Shown one piece after another: positions 10,322-20,602 of a stretch of 64,000 bases of DNA (position 1 is the stretch's first letter; every line of letters begins with the position of its first letter). The notes under the pieces were generated by a model, which saw only the letters and a program-made list of their open reading frames with translations, had not been told where the DNA came from and did not search any database. The stretch spans positions 61,114,729 to 61,178,728 of the forward strand of contig CM035806.1 of NCBI GenBank assembly GCA_020466095.1, read 5' to 3'. Source of the stretch: Chlorops oryzae (lineage: Eukaryota; Arthropoda; Insecta; Diptera; Chloropidae). The translations under genes were made by a program, and so were the position numbers.

Positions 10322-10378
10322 AAATTGTTTTTCCTCTCTCTCTCTAATATATATCGTCGATGATAAGTGCTGCTACTA

Positions 10379-11672
10379 ACAGGTTGGCTCATAAGTCCCC
10401 GGTCTAACAAAGAAAAACACCTTTTTTTTGTTAAAACTCGTTTTTATTATTCAACATAGTTCCCTTCAAGAGCGATACAACGATTATAACGACCTTCCAA
10501 TTTTTTGATACCATTTTGGTAGTACTCCTTCGGTTTTGCCTCAAAATAGGCCACAGTTTCGGCGATCACCTCTTCATTGCAGCCAAATTTTTTCCCTGCG
10601 AGCATCCTTTTGAGGTCTTGGAACAAGAAAAAGTCGCTGGGGGCCAGATTTGGAGAATACGGTGGGTGGGGAAGCAATTCGAAGCCTAATTCATGAATTT
10701 TTTCCATCGTTCTCAATGACTTGTGGCACGGTGCGTTGTCTTGGTGGAACAACACTTTTTTCTTCTTCATATGGGGCCGTTTTGCCGCGATTTCGACCTT
10801 CAAACGCTCCAATAACGACATATAATAGTCACTGTTGATGGTTTTTCCCTTCTCAAGATAATCGATAAAAATTATTCCATGCCCATCCCAAAAAACAGAG
10901 GCCATTACTTTGCCAGCGGACTTTTGAGTCTTTCCACGCTTCGGAGACGGTTCACCGATCGCTGTCCACTCAGCCGACTGTCGATTGGACTCAAGAGTGT
11001 AGTGATAGAGCCATGTTTCATACATTGTCACATATCGACGCAAAAACTCGGGTGTATTGCGAGTTAACAGCTGCAAACACCGCTCAGAATCATCAACACG
11101 TTGTTGTTTTTGGTCAAATGTGAGCTCGCGCGGCACCCATTTTGCACAGAGCTTTTTCATATCCAAATATTGATGAATGATATGACCAACACGTTCCTTT
11201 GATATATTTAAGGCCTCTGCTATCTCGATCAACTTCATTTCACGGTCATTCAAAATCATTTTGTGAATTTTTTTGATGTTTTCGTCGGTAACCACCTCTT
11301 TCGGGCGTCCACTGCGTTCACCGTCCTCCGTGCTCATTTCACCACGCTTGAATTTTGCATACCAATCAATTATTGTTGATTTTCCTGGGGCAGAGTCCGG
11401 AAACTCATTATCAAGCCAAGTTTTTGCTTCCACTGTATTTTTTCCCTTCAGAAAACAGTATTTTATCAAAACACGAAATTCCTTTTTTTCCATTTTTTTC
11501 ACAGTAACAAAAGTTGCTTCACAAAAGACGCTCTATCTCACAAACTAATTGACTTACAGACGTCAAATTTTGACACGAATCATTTAAAGGTTGCCACTGT
11601 ATAAAAATAGTATGCATTTAATACTAGCGACGCCATCTATGTGTCAGACCGGGGACTTATCAGCCAACCTGT
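10379..11672 (-). mobile_element. Himar-type mariner (irritans subfamily), 1,294 bp
   Basis: The 27-bp inverted ends start ACAGGTTGGCT and end CCCCGGTCT, with one mismatch between the two. The insertion is at a duplicated TA (10377-10378 and 11673-11674). Length, ends and encoded protein all match the Himar1-like irritans subfamily. It sits about 56 bp upstream of the Harbinger transposase start codon and so separates that gene from its own terminal repeat. Confidence 0.95.
10447..11493 (-). CDS. Mariner transposase, full length but catalytically broken
   Basis: Uninterrupted 348-residue mariner transposase, the usual irritans length, starting MEKKEFRVLIKYCF. Order: paired helix-turn-helix DNA-binding region (to about residue 110), WVPREL linker, then the DDD catalytic domain. 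Two catalytic aspartates are altered. The first, normally in TMDETW, is Tyr here (TMYETW), and the third, normally in YSPDLAPSD, is Asn (YSPNLAPSD). The second (HQDNAPCH) is kept. Despite the complete reading frame, strand cleavage should therefore be lost. It might still bind mariner ends, which is inference. I chose the ATG at 11493 because it gives the family's N-terminus; a GTG nine bases upstream adds nothing recognisable. Confidence 0.93.
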   Translation of the reverse strand: MEKKEFRVLIKYCFLKGKNTVEAKTWLDNEFPDSAPGKSTIIDWYAKFKRGEMSTEDGERSGRPKEVVTDENIKKIHKMILNDREMKLIEIAEALNISKERVGHIIHQYLDMKKLCAKWVPRELTFDQKQQRVDDSERCLQLLTRNTPEFLRRYVTMYETWLYHYTLESNRQSAEWTAIGEPSPKRGKTQKSAGKVMASVFWDGHGIIFIDYLEKGKTINSDYYMSLLERLKVEIAAKRPHMKKKKVLFHQDNAPCHKSLRTMEKIHELGFELLPHPPYSPNLAPSDFFLFQDLKRMLAGKKFGCNEEVIAETVAYFEAKPKEYYQNGIKKLEGRYNRCIALEGNYVE

Positions 11673-11819
11673 TAATGCGCGTGCCATTCTTTCTCGCTGA
11701 AAATTTGAACGAAATGAAGTTTTATGACATGTTCGTCCATGTAAACACAATAAGTTTTTTTATGACACACTTTGCATCATGCTAAGTTCGTGAACATATA
11801 TGACCGTATAAAGGGCCCT

Positions 11820-11978
11820 ATAGAACTATAGCGCAACTTCGCCCAAATTTTGGCGCGTTATGGCATGATTTGGTAAAAAAGCTCAACTGTGGTGAACCAC
11901 GCCATAAGTCGAGTGTTGTGGTGAACCACGTAATAGAAAAAGTGGTATACCACTTAATAGCTTTTGGCCGAAGCAGTG
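11820..11978. mobile_element. Body of a split hAT-like MITE (right end lost)
   Basis: This sequence matches the 179-bp MITE at 26828-27006: GAACTATAG, CAACTTCG, a central GGTGAACCACG block in inverse order, and CTTTTGGCCGAAG at the right. The last ~20 bp of the right terminal repeat are missing, and unrelated DNA (CAGTGGCGGCG) follows. The left six bases lie at 7641-7646. Confidence 0.65.
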
Positions 11979-13322
11979 GCGGCGCAAGAATAAAATTTGA
12001 TGTGGGCGAGGTACATTTAGCGAGGCCCAATAAGCAGTGCTATAAATTAAAAACCAGTTGGGAAATAGCTTTTTACTTTTTTATTAGAATAAAGACAAAA
12101 ACAAAATATTTTCTTAGACTAGCACTAAAGAAACGTTAATTTCGTTCCTACGGCGCAGAGTGGTTTGGCTTCATACATATCGCGGCAAAAAATATAAGGA
12201 GATGCCGTAGAGCAATAAATCGTATCACCAAGTCTTTATTTGACATAATTAAGAAAAATATGAGCTTTCATCAAAATCGGCCACGCCCACCGCCCACCTC
12301 TTATGCAACCCAAAATAAATTTTTCATATAAATCGTGTTCCTTTCGTCAAAACGACACGAAATTTTGCATGTTGGTAATATTTGATAAAAAGAGAGACAG
12401 CCTGCAAAACTCATCTAAATCGGCCACGCCCACCACCCACCAATTCGATTTGAATTAGAGTAAGAGGTGTGTTTTAATTGCGACAAAATTTACTATTTTT
12501 ATTTAGAAAATAAATAGAATTGGATTCGACTGGAAATTCAGAGCTGAACCGAATATTTATTTATTAGATAACATGTCTTTAATTATGTCATCCAGTTCTT
12601 AATGTTGTTTATTTGATTGACGTCTTATATGACTAATATATGGGTCAGATGACACAAGGAGATGGTTAAAAACATTAGAATTTGTAGCAGTTCTGCTGAA
12701 TTTTCTGGAAAACATCAACCTGTACTTCCTATAATCCTTATTTCTTGCTTCCTCAGCTTTTTCTGATAATTAGTTAATTGTTGCTATTATAATTCGGCTT
12801 AATGAATAGGAATGCCTAAGAGTATGCTATTTTTTTTAAGGGGACCTTCTGGTCTAGAGCACGAAAATTTAGGGTATTTTCATGATTTTTTTTTGGTATT
12901 GAGCCAAAGAAAAAACGATTTTCTAAGTATGCAGGCTTATTATATTCTTTATTGACAAAAAACAATTTGAGTTGTGTCATAGGACACCAGATAAGAACGA
13001 AGTTCATTATGGTATTTATAAATGTTGGTAAATATAATTCGCAGCAAGGTTTTTCGCAAAACTCAATTGTTTTTATTAATCGAAAAATATATGTATACAA
13101 GACGGCTGTTTGTTGTTTTCAACTGTTTTTAACAAGCGAAAATGCGATACAGTATATTCTGCTTAGCTGCATTCAATTATTTTCCAGACAATTTTATGCA
13201 CTTACGCGAAAAACGCACCTACCCGAAATTTTTTGCTGTATTTTTGAGTAACATATCAGAATGTCTTTAACAACACTTGAATTCTTAAAAGAACGCCGTC
13301 CAAATATTAATTTTATGAACAA
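11979..13322. other. Repeat remnants, no gene
   Basis: The block ATCGGCCACGCCCACCGCCC at about 12277 recurs with small changes near 12418, and such GGGCGTGG-type words are typical of the DINE/Helentron repeats seen elsewhere here, so 12180-12480 is probably an old fragment. Minus-strand scraps near 12560-12780 (SSDPYISHIRRQSN) look like decayed coding sequence, but I cannot name the family. Nothing is recognised in 12840-13322. Confidence 0.4.
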
Positions 13323-14204
13323 ACAAGTAAGAAAGCTAAAGTCGGTCAAGCCCGACATTGAAATACCCAGCGTCCCGACGTTATGAGCGCACTATGTTTT
13401 GCTTCTCTATTTATGGGCGTGGCAGTGGGAGGGCCACATAAATTATTTCCCTACACCTTTCATTCGCCTTGGTGAACCTATGTTGCGAATTTGAAGCTTC
13501 TACGCCTTTTACTTCGGAAGTTACGAAAAATCTTCATTTTTGGGCGTGGCAGTGGGCGGGCCAAATAAAATTTTTTTCCTACACCTTTCATTCGCCTTGC
13601 TGAACCTATGTTGCGAATTTGAAGCTTCTACGCTTTTTACTTCGGAAGTTACGAAAAATCTCCATTTGTGGGCGTGGCAGTGGGCGGGCCTCATAAAATT
13701 TTTTCCTACACCTTTCATTCGTCTTGGTCAACCTATGTTGCGAATTTGAAGCTTCTACGCCTTTTACTTCACAAGTTACGATAAGCCCTTATTTGTGGGC
13801 GTGGCTCACGGAGGGCGGCGTCCATTTTTTTCCAGGATATGTCCCTTTTCGTAGTTTACCAGTACACCAAATATCAATGAAATGTGTTGAGTGGTTCGCA
13901 AGTTACAAGCATTTTACTGAAAACACATTAAATTCATTTGTGGGCGTGGCAGTGAGCGGATGTCTTCCATTTTTAGTTAGGATCATACTCGGACCCCGAT
14001 ATACCTGTGTGCCACATTTCGACTTGATTGGTCCAGCCGTTTCGGAGGAGATCCGGACACGGACGGACGGACAGACGGACATGTCTAAATCGAATTTTTG
14101 ATGCTGATCAAGAATATATATATATATATGTCTATATCTACGGAGCGTTATTCTGGCTGTTACAAGATACCGTAATATACGTTGCTTACGCTGGGTATAA
14201 AAAC
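13323..14204 (+). mobile_element. DINE/INE-1-type (Helentron-associated) element with central tandem repeats
   Basis: Starts ACAAGTAAGAAAGCTAAAGT and ends GCTGGGTATAAA. It contains the GACGGACGGACAGACGGACA block followed by TGTCTAAATCGA, an internal TA-rich stretch and repeated TGGGCGTGGCAG words. This layout (subterminal block, tandem repeats, GGGTATAAA end) is that of Drosophila DINE-1/INE-1 elements. A close relative lies at 59391-60090. Confidence 0.75.
13461..13800 (+). repeat. ~127-bp tandem repeat within the DINE
   Basis: Units beginning CATTCGCCTTG start at about 13461, 13589 and 13716, with the last one partial. Each contains ACCTATGTTGCGAATTTGAA and TGGGCGTGG. Unit identity is high. 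The second copy of this family (59391-60090) has only one unit. Confidence 0.85.
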
Positions 14205-14879
14205 AAATAAGTACTTTGACTTACTTTCGCTACTTGAAGGTACTTATTACAAGTAAACGGACTCACAGGGTTGCATTTAAGTCACACATTTCCTATATTT
14301 CTGTCAACCTGTCATCGAAATTTCCACTCTGATTTCCTTTCTTCAAAGTAGTGAGTTCGTTACTTCCTTTCAATTTACTTTAACAGCGTTGAGCCCTCAA
14401 AGTGCTAAGTTAGATAAGCAGAATATACTGGAACTGAAAAAGCATACGTGTAAAGCATACGCGTAAATTTTCATACATAAAGATGTTTTAAAGTATCGAT
14501 ATTTTTCACACCGATATTACATCCGCAGCCGCCGGAGTACAGACGATGATTTTAAATATGTTTTAATTATGTACGAATTGACGTATGCTTTGATAGCGCA
14601 AAAAAATTATAAGCTACCTAAAATGCCCTTATATATTTGCAAAAACCTACTAATCGGAGTTATTCTGAAAACGTTCAGTCTGGCAGCACCACATATTGTT
14701 TTGTTTTGTTTGAATGCATTTATGCTTGTATGTGTCTGTATAGTTTCTGAATTTAATAATTAATTGTTTTTTCGGGATATCGTCGGAAACAAGTGTCGCC
14801 TAAAAAAGTATAATATCTCGGCCGCATCAGCAAGTCATTTTACGTAAATATATGTATATTTCTTTCTTTTTGCAAAGAT
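14205..14879. other. No gene recognised
   Basis: AT-rich DNA between the DINE and the LINE. No open frame with family features and no element ends were found. Confidence 0.3.
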
Positions 14880-14892
14880 TATTATACCCTTT
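14880..14892 (+). repeat. Target-site duplication of the LINE, left copy
   Basis: TATTATACCCTTT here is repeated exactly at 20603-20615, beyond the LINE tail and the mariner. This fixes the LINE's 5' truncation point at 14893. Confidence 0.8.
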
Positions 14893-17800
14893 CGACAATA
14901 TCAGCGTTAATCTTAGAAATAGATATAAACATTAAACTTTCGATCATATCTCTTTACATTCCACCTAATCAAACTTTCACAGCCGACGATATCCGGCTAA
15001 TCCTAAGGCAGAATACATCTGAACATTTTATCCTACTTGGTGACATTAATTCATGGTCAACCGTATGGGGATCTCCTGTCACAAATAAACGTGGTAAGAT
15101 TTTTGAAGATGTTATCTCCGAATCTGATTTGGTTGTGCTTAATGATGGGTCACCCACCCATTTTTCAACACACCACTCCTTTACACATGTCGATCTTACT
15201 GCTTGCTCTTCTAACCTAGTCTCTCACTGTTCCTGGAACAAAGATGAATTCCTCCATGGCAGCGACCACTTCCCCATAAACATAAAATTAAATCTCCATC
15301 TCAACCGTAATATTTGCAAAGCAAAAACTAAATTTAAAACCAAAGCTGCTAACTGGCCTTCTTTTCAAAGCAAATGCGACGAACTTTGTGCACTATCTTC
15401 TCAATCTGATAACATAAACCAAGAATCAGCTAAGATCCATAAAATTATTCGTTCGGCTGCGCATTTTACGATTCCGCAATCCAATCCTGTTCTACCAAAA
15501 TCAACAGTACCATGGTGGTCTCCAGACCTTCAGAAGTTAAGATCCAAAAAGCAAATAGATTGGCACAATTACAAGCGAAATAGAACCATAGAGACTCTCG
15601 TACGCTACAAAAAATCAAAAGCTGCTTTCCGCCTCCAAGCTAAACTAGCCAAAAGGAAAAGCTTTGGCGAGTTTACTAATAGCATTAACCCCAACACCTT
15701 CATCTCAACCGTCTACACTTCAATAAAAAAACTTTCAGGATCCTCGTCAATTAGCCCTCCAATATCCCTAAACTCGCCTCATGGTAAAACAGAGTCCACC
15801 GAAGACGTAGCAAATCTATTCGCTAATGAATGGTCTGAATATTCTTCTGACTCAAAGTTTTCCAAGGATTTTCTGTCACAAAAAGCTTTCTACCAACACC
15901 TCTCTTACTCCCCTCGCGTTAAACTATCTCCTACAGTCAATCACATTGAATCCCCAATACTTCACACAGAAATTAAGATCGCCTTACAGCACGCCTCGGG
16001 AAAAACACCAGGACTAGATAAGATTCCGTATCCTATACTCAAGAACCTTCCTCCCCTTACATTTTCCCGCCTTACCACCCTTTTTAACAAAATTTTTTCT
16101 CCTGGCGTCATCCCCCAGAGCTGGAAAACCGCAGAAATCATTCCAATCCCCAAACCAAAAAAGCCTCAAAACATAATTAGTAACTTCCGCCCCATTTCTC
16201 TCCTGCCTTGCATTGGAAAAACGCTTGAAAAAATAATTTCAAATAGGTTGATGTGGTTCACAAGAAAAAACAAACTAGTCAGTGCCTCTCAAATGGGCTT
16301 TAAAAAACATCACGGAACCATAGATGCTCTTCTACTACTAGACAGTCATATAACCCACGCGCTAGCCTCAAAAGGCCACGTCACGCTATTAAGTGTTGAC
16401 TTCACCAAGGCGTTCGATCGCATTGGATCACACTTAGTGCTTCAACAGTTGATCGAATGGAACGTAGGCCCCAAAATATTCCATTTTGTAAAGAGCTTTC
16501 TCAACAATAGACAATTCAAAGTTAACATCGACAACTCACACTCTGCTATAAAACAGCTACAAAACGGAATCCCCCAGGGATCTCCTTTATCGGTTATCCT
16601 TTTCAATATCGCTTTTAACAAATTATCGGACATATTAGCCTCTCATAAGAAAATCAAACACTGTCTATATGCTGACGACGTGGTTATATTTTGTAAAATT
16701 TCTGACCTAAAAGATGTAAACGATACTCTTACCTATGTCCTCCATGATATAAACAACTGGTCCAAGGTCTCAGGTGCCATGATCTCTTTTGAAAAAACAA
16801 AAACTATTCATTTTTGCCGAAAACATAACTGTCCTAATCTACAGATATCGTTTGAAAACCACATGATCGAAAACGTCACACAACTCAAAATTCTTGGTAT
16901 TATCTTCGACTCTAAATATAGGTTCAAACCGCACTGCTTATACATAAGAAGCAACTTATTAAAAAAACTCAATATTATTAAAATTCTAGCCTCCAAACAC
17001 AGTTTAGTACACCCAAATTCTTTGTTATCGATTGTAAGAGCCCTATTAGTAACAAAAATAGATTATGGCCTTCCTGTCTACGGGGTGGCTTCACCCAACA
17101 ACATTAATCTGATAAGTGCGCCCTACCATAGTGCTGTGCGTAGAAGCCTCAGAGCATTTCCTACCTCCCCTATTAAAAACATCTTAGCTGAGGCTGGCTT
17201 TCTGCCCATCCACCAACGAATAAAACTAACTACTTTACGTCTCATTCCCAAAATATACTTCAGTCACAATCCCGAATTATCAGCTGAAATGAAAAAAATA
17301 GCAAGGAGAAAACGAGCAACTAGAACGCCGTCCATCATTTCCAGATGCATCTCTTTCACTAGGCTTCACCTTCCGGACATTAAAGCTTTCAAATTCTCTC
17401 TATCCTCCATCCCCCCCTGGAAAATAAAAGATTCAACATTTATCTCTACTCTGACTAACAGCAACAAAACTACATCATCTTGCTCATATCGACAACAGTT
17501 TCTTGCTATCAGAAACAGTCCCTCTCTCCAAAATCGACAGTTCTTTTTTACGGATGGTTCCAAAAACAAACTATACACATCTTTCGCAGTCGTCAATAAT
17601 GCAAACGAAATTATCGTAACCGGACTTCTTCCTCCTTACTCATCAATCTTCACAGCAGAAGCTACCGCAGTAATGGAAGCAATTAAGCATGCAACAAAAA
17701 TCAAGACTGCCTCGGTGATATGCACAGACAGCAAATCCCTGTTTGACGCAGTATGTAACTGGTACATGACCGACGATCACCTAGTCACCTCAATAAGAGA

Positions 17801-18347
17801 CTTAATATCAACGTACAGCTCAAAAATAAAACTGATGTGGGTACCTAGCCACGTAGGCATATCAGGCAACGAAGCAGCAGACCATGCAGCAAAAACAGCA
17901 AACACACATCCAACTTACAACTGGCCTAACACCAGCAAAAAAGACAACTTAAAGTACATCACCAAATCAATCTGGAAAGACCATAGGCTAGCCTGGGAAT
18001 CCTACAAGCACCACTACAGCGTGATCAATCCAAATATGCTGCCTCAGACTTATCCATCCTCTATCAGCTTTAACCGTTTGCGTGCGTTCATACGACTTCG
18101 TATCGGCCACACCAAATTGACACATAACCATCTTCTCGACAAAAACTCATCACCAAACAGTTCTTTTTGCAACATCTCTCCAGCCTCAGTCACACACTTA
18201 TTAAACAGCTGTTCCCACTTTAATACAGCTCGACGGTCCATATTTAACAATACACCTCCTACCGATTATCTGAAACAACCTTCTGTCAACAACATCAACA
18301 TCATCTATAATTTTCTAACTAACTGCAACTTACTTAATTTCATTTAA
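14893..18347 (+). CDS. LINE ORF2: endonuclease (partial), reverse transcriptase, RNase H
   Basis: About 1,150 codons without a stop. The C-terminal endonuclease part is visible first (ISLYIPPNQTF, ILLGDINSW, and GSDHFPI with its catalytic Asp-His). Reverse transcriptase follows: SNFRPISLLPCIGK, SVDFTKAFDRI, GIPQGSPLS and the active-site YADDVVIF. RNase H then shows FFTDGSKN, the glutamate in FTAEATAVMEAI, ICTDSKSLFDAV and WVPSHVGISGNEAADHAA, so all four acidic residues are present. A C-terminal region with NRLRAFIRLRIGHTKLTHNH ends at 18347. The frame is open right to the truncation point, so there is no native start codon. An ATG-like start near 15129 is internal. The lack of stops and frameshifts marks a young insertion; the missing 5' end makes it non-autonomous. 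Confidence 0.9.
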
Positions 18348-18417
18348 ATCAAAAATATTACATTGTAAAAATTTTCACCTCTAATTTGCATTTGTATAAA
18401 CTCGCATTAATCTAAAC

Positions 18418-19192
18418 CAGAGATGGGCACACCAACACCATTGCACTTATCGCACTTGCGTATGTCGTAGTAGCAACTCGACAAAAGCACTGAGAGAAAA
18501 GTTTGCGTAGGTACGATCGGCAAGCGATAACTAACAAAAGAAACCAAGTGGGAAATTTTTAGGTTTTAATTAAATTTTTTTTGCTTTTATCAGCAAATGC
18601 TAATTTGTTATATAATACACTTTAAAATTTTACAGCTAACAAAAGTTGCCTTTAGTAAAGTCAAGGATATCATTCAGAAGTATTTCTTCTTCACAGTTTG
18701 TAATCCGTATTAGATCTTGAAGGTGTCCGTCTGATAGTTTATTTCTGTATTTATTTTTAATGAAACGAAAGACGCCTTTTCTTTTTGTTCTGCTAAGGCT
18801 CGTTTTGAGGTTGACGAATCTTGTAATATGTGTTCATAAAAAGTTTATTTTATTGACGACAATACTTGCTTTCTATCGTCTCCCTCTATATCGCTATAAA
18901 TTTTATGGCACGAAAAATAATGCCTTTTCACATAATATTCAGCGCATCGGTTTGCAATGTAATGGCAAATAAGACATTGAGCCTCACCGAAAGAATTTTC
19001 AATGAACAAAAATTCTTCTTCCCATTTCGCATGAAACATTTTTCTCGCTATGTATTCGCAACAACAATGCAGAACAAGTTCTCAGTACGACTGACAGCGA
19101 GCGACTGAGCGTTTTCATGATTCACGCACAAGTCGTGTGTAGCCGACTGCGCAGTTTGCAGCGCCCCGCGGGATAGCGCTCGCATACCGCTG
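18418..19192 (-). mobile_element. Deleted hAT element in the LINE 3' UTR, 775 bp
   Basis: Starts CAGAGATGGGC and ends with the inverse of CAGCGGTATGCG. It is flanked by an exact 8-bp duplication ATCTAAAC at 18410-18417 and 19193-19200. On the minus strand it keeps both extremes of a hAT transposase but has lost the middle. It is inserted cleanly between the LINE stop codon and its tail, so it is younger than the LINE. Confidence 0.88.
18640..19039 (-). pseudogene. hAT transposase remnant: BED finger joined to C-terminal domain
   Basis: The N-terminal part (from 19039) reads QCLICHYIANRCAEYYVKRH followed by YFSCHKIYSDI, a BED-type zinc finger with its Cys-X2-Cys and His ligands. Shortly downstream, in another frame, come FIKNKYRNKLSDGHLQDLIR and NCEEEILLNDIL, typical of the hAT C-terminal dimerisation region. 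The catalytic core between them is deleted. The protein cannot be functional. The relative in 964-1983 retains only the C-terminal part. Confidence 0.7.
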
Positions 19193-19260
19193 ATCTAAAC
19201 CAAATTGTAATATTCAGCAGGCCGATAGCCTCGGAAGCTAGCGCCTCCTATTTTTTAAAG

Positions 19261-19288
19261 ATTGCGTCTTAATTTATTAAGGCGCAAT
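19261..19288 (+). other. Stem-loop next to the LINE tail
   Basis: ATTGCGTCTTAAT and ATTAAGGCGCAAT pair over 13 positions, with one G-U in RNA, around two bases. The hairpin lies just before the (TAA)n tail. In TAA-tailed LINEs, 3'-end structure is used by the reverse transcriptase to select its template; a role here is inferred. Confidence 0.6.
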
Positions 19289-19314
19289 ACACAAATAATA
19301 ATAATAATATAATA

Positions 19315-20602
19315 TTAGGTGTAGTAAAAAGAAATCCATTATTTTTCCAATAGATGGCGTTATTTATCTGCATCTCGCGTTGTATAAGTCCGATCGTGTT
19401 CCGCTATGGGGCATTAGAAAGATGACAGTTCCTACTAAAAAACGCTGTTTGACACTTTTTTGATTGATTGATTCAGTTTTGTTTGAGAGCTTGTCAAAGA
19501 TGGACATCAGCAAAGAGAAAATTCGCTACATTTTACAGTTTTTCTTCGATAAGGGAGAAAACGCAAGCCAGGCGGCTGAAAATGTGAATAGCGTTTATGG
19601 ACCTGATACTGTAACAGCCAATCATGCGCAATTTTGGTTTCGTCGATTCCGTTCCGGTAACTTCGATGTCAAGGATGCACCACGCACTGGAAGGCCAATT
19701 GTCGAAAATGTCGATACAATCATGGAAATTATCGAGTCCGACCGTCATGTTAGCACTGTTTCGATTGCAAAAGAGCTAAAGATTGCACAAAAAACCGTTT
19801 GGAACCATTTGAATAAGGCTGGATACACAAAGAAGCTCGATGTATGGGTGCCACACGAGTTAACGCAAAAAAACCTCATAGACCGAATTTCCATCTGCGA
19901 ATCGCTGCTGAACCGCAACAAAATCGACCCATTTCTGAAGCGGTTGGTGACTGGTGATGAAAAGTGGGTCACTTACGACAACGTCAAGCGAAAACGGTCG
20001 TGGTCGAAACACGGTGAACCGGCGGAAACGGTGGCCAAGCCAGGATTGACGGCCAGGAAGGTTTTGCTGTGTGTTTGGTGGGATTGGCAGGGAATTATCT
20101 ACTATGAGCTGCTCCCATACGGCAAAACTCTTAACTCGGAACTCTACTGTCAACAATTGGACCGTCTGAAGGAAGCAATCGCCCATAAGCGGCCAGCTTT
20201 GGCCAATAGGAGAGGAATTGTGTTCCATCAGGACAACGCCAGGCCACACACATCGATAGTGACTCGCCAGAAGCTCCGGGAGTTTGGTTGGGAGGTTCTT
20301 CTGCATCCACCTTATAGTCCGGACCTGGCACCAAGTGATTACCATCTGTTCCTGTCCATGGCGAACAATTTTGCTGGTGAAACATTCGCTTCAAGAGAGG
20401 CTTCTGAAATTCGACTGTCTCAATTTTTTGCTAATAGGAACGAGGGCTTCTATGAGAGAGGCATAATGAAATTACCTTTAAAATGGCAACAAGTTATCGA
20501 ACAAAACAACGCATATTTGACCTAAATCGGGTCATTCTAACTATCTTAAATAAAGCCCTCAATTTAATGCAAAAATAATGGATTTCTTTTTACTACACCT
20601 AA
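19315..20602 (+). mobile_element. Intact-looking mariner element, 1,288 bp
   Basis: Inverted ends TTAGGTGTAGTAAAAAGAAA (extending at least 32 bp without mismatch) are flanked by TA at 19313-19314 and 20603-20604. It is inserted exactly at the junction between the LINE tail and the LINE's right target duplication. The transposase frame is complete and the catalytic residues are present, so this copy could be autonomous. Confidence 0.93.
19500..20525 (+). CDS. Mariner transposase, 341 residues, catalytic DDD intact
   Basis: Complete mariner-family transposase starting MDISKEKIRYILQFFF. The N-terminal paired helix-turn-helix covers about residues 1-110, with FWFRRFRSGNF and the AT-hook-like RTGRP link. 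WVPHELTQ is the linker. The three catalytic aspartates appear in VTGDEKW, FHQDNARPH and YSPDLAPSDYH, with 34-residue family spacing between the last two. No stop or frameshift was seen. I use the ATG at 19500; upstream TTG starts would add residues not found in the family. It differs clearly from the Himar-type copy at 10379-11672. Its subfamily (perhaps mellifera- or rosa-like) is uncertain. Confidence 0.93.
   Translation: MDISKEKIRYILQFFFDKGENASQAAENVNSVYGPDTVTANHAQFWFRRFRSGNFDVKDAPRTGRPIVENVDTIMEIIESDRHVSTVSIAKELKIAQKTVWNHLNKAGYTKKLDVWVPHELTQKNLIDRISICESLLNRNKIDPFLKRLVTGDEKWVTYDNVKRKRSWSKHGEPAETVAKPGLTARKVLLCVWWDWQGIIYYELLPYGKTLNSELYCQQLDRLKEAIAHKRPALANRRGIVFHQDNARPHTSIVTRQKLREFGWEVLLHPPYSPDLAPSDYHLFLSMANNFAGETFASREASEIRLSQFFANRNEGFYERGIMKLPLKWQQVIEQNNAYLT

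Larger units (their letters stand above)
7647..11819. mobile_element. PIF/Harbinger element, two genes, mariner nested inside
   Basis: Terminal inverted repeats begin AGGGCCCTTTATACGG and stay similar for about 50 bp, flanked by ATA at 7644-7646 and 11820-11822. Without the nested mariner, the element is about 2.9 kb. It carries the two genes typical of this superfamily: a DDE transposase (minus strand) and a DNA-binding accessory protein of MADF-BESS type (plus strand). Their exons are interleaved. The transposase has one in-frame stop, so this copy is probably not autonomous. Confidence 0.85.
14893..19312 (+). mobile_element. 5'-truncated LINE (RNase H-bearing, I/Loa-like), TAA tail
   Basis: The insert runs from a truncation inside the endonuclease domain to a (TAA)n-type tail ending near 19312. 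It has a 13-bp target duplication (14880-14892 and 20603-20615). The 3' UTR is split by a hAT element (18418-19192). An RNase H domain after the reverse transcriptase and a TAA-type tail suggest the I or Loa clade, but the clade is not proven. ORF1 and the N-terminal part of the endonuclease are missing. Confidence 0.85.

Noticed and set aside
10650..11548. Several plus-strand frames across the Himar-type mariner
   Set aside because: Antisense shadows of the transposase gene on the minus strand.
19533..20394. Minus-strand frames up to 161 codons across the second mariner
   Set aside because: Antisense shadows of the intact transposase. No family match of their own.
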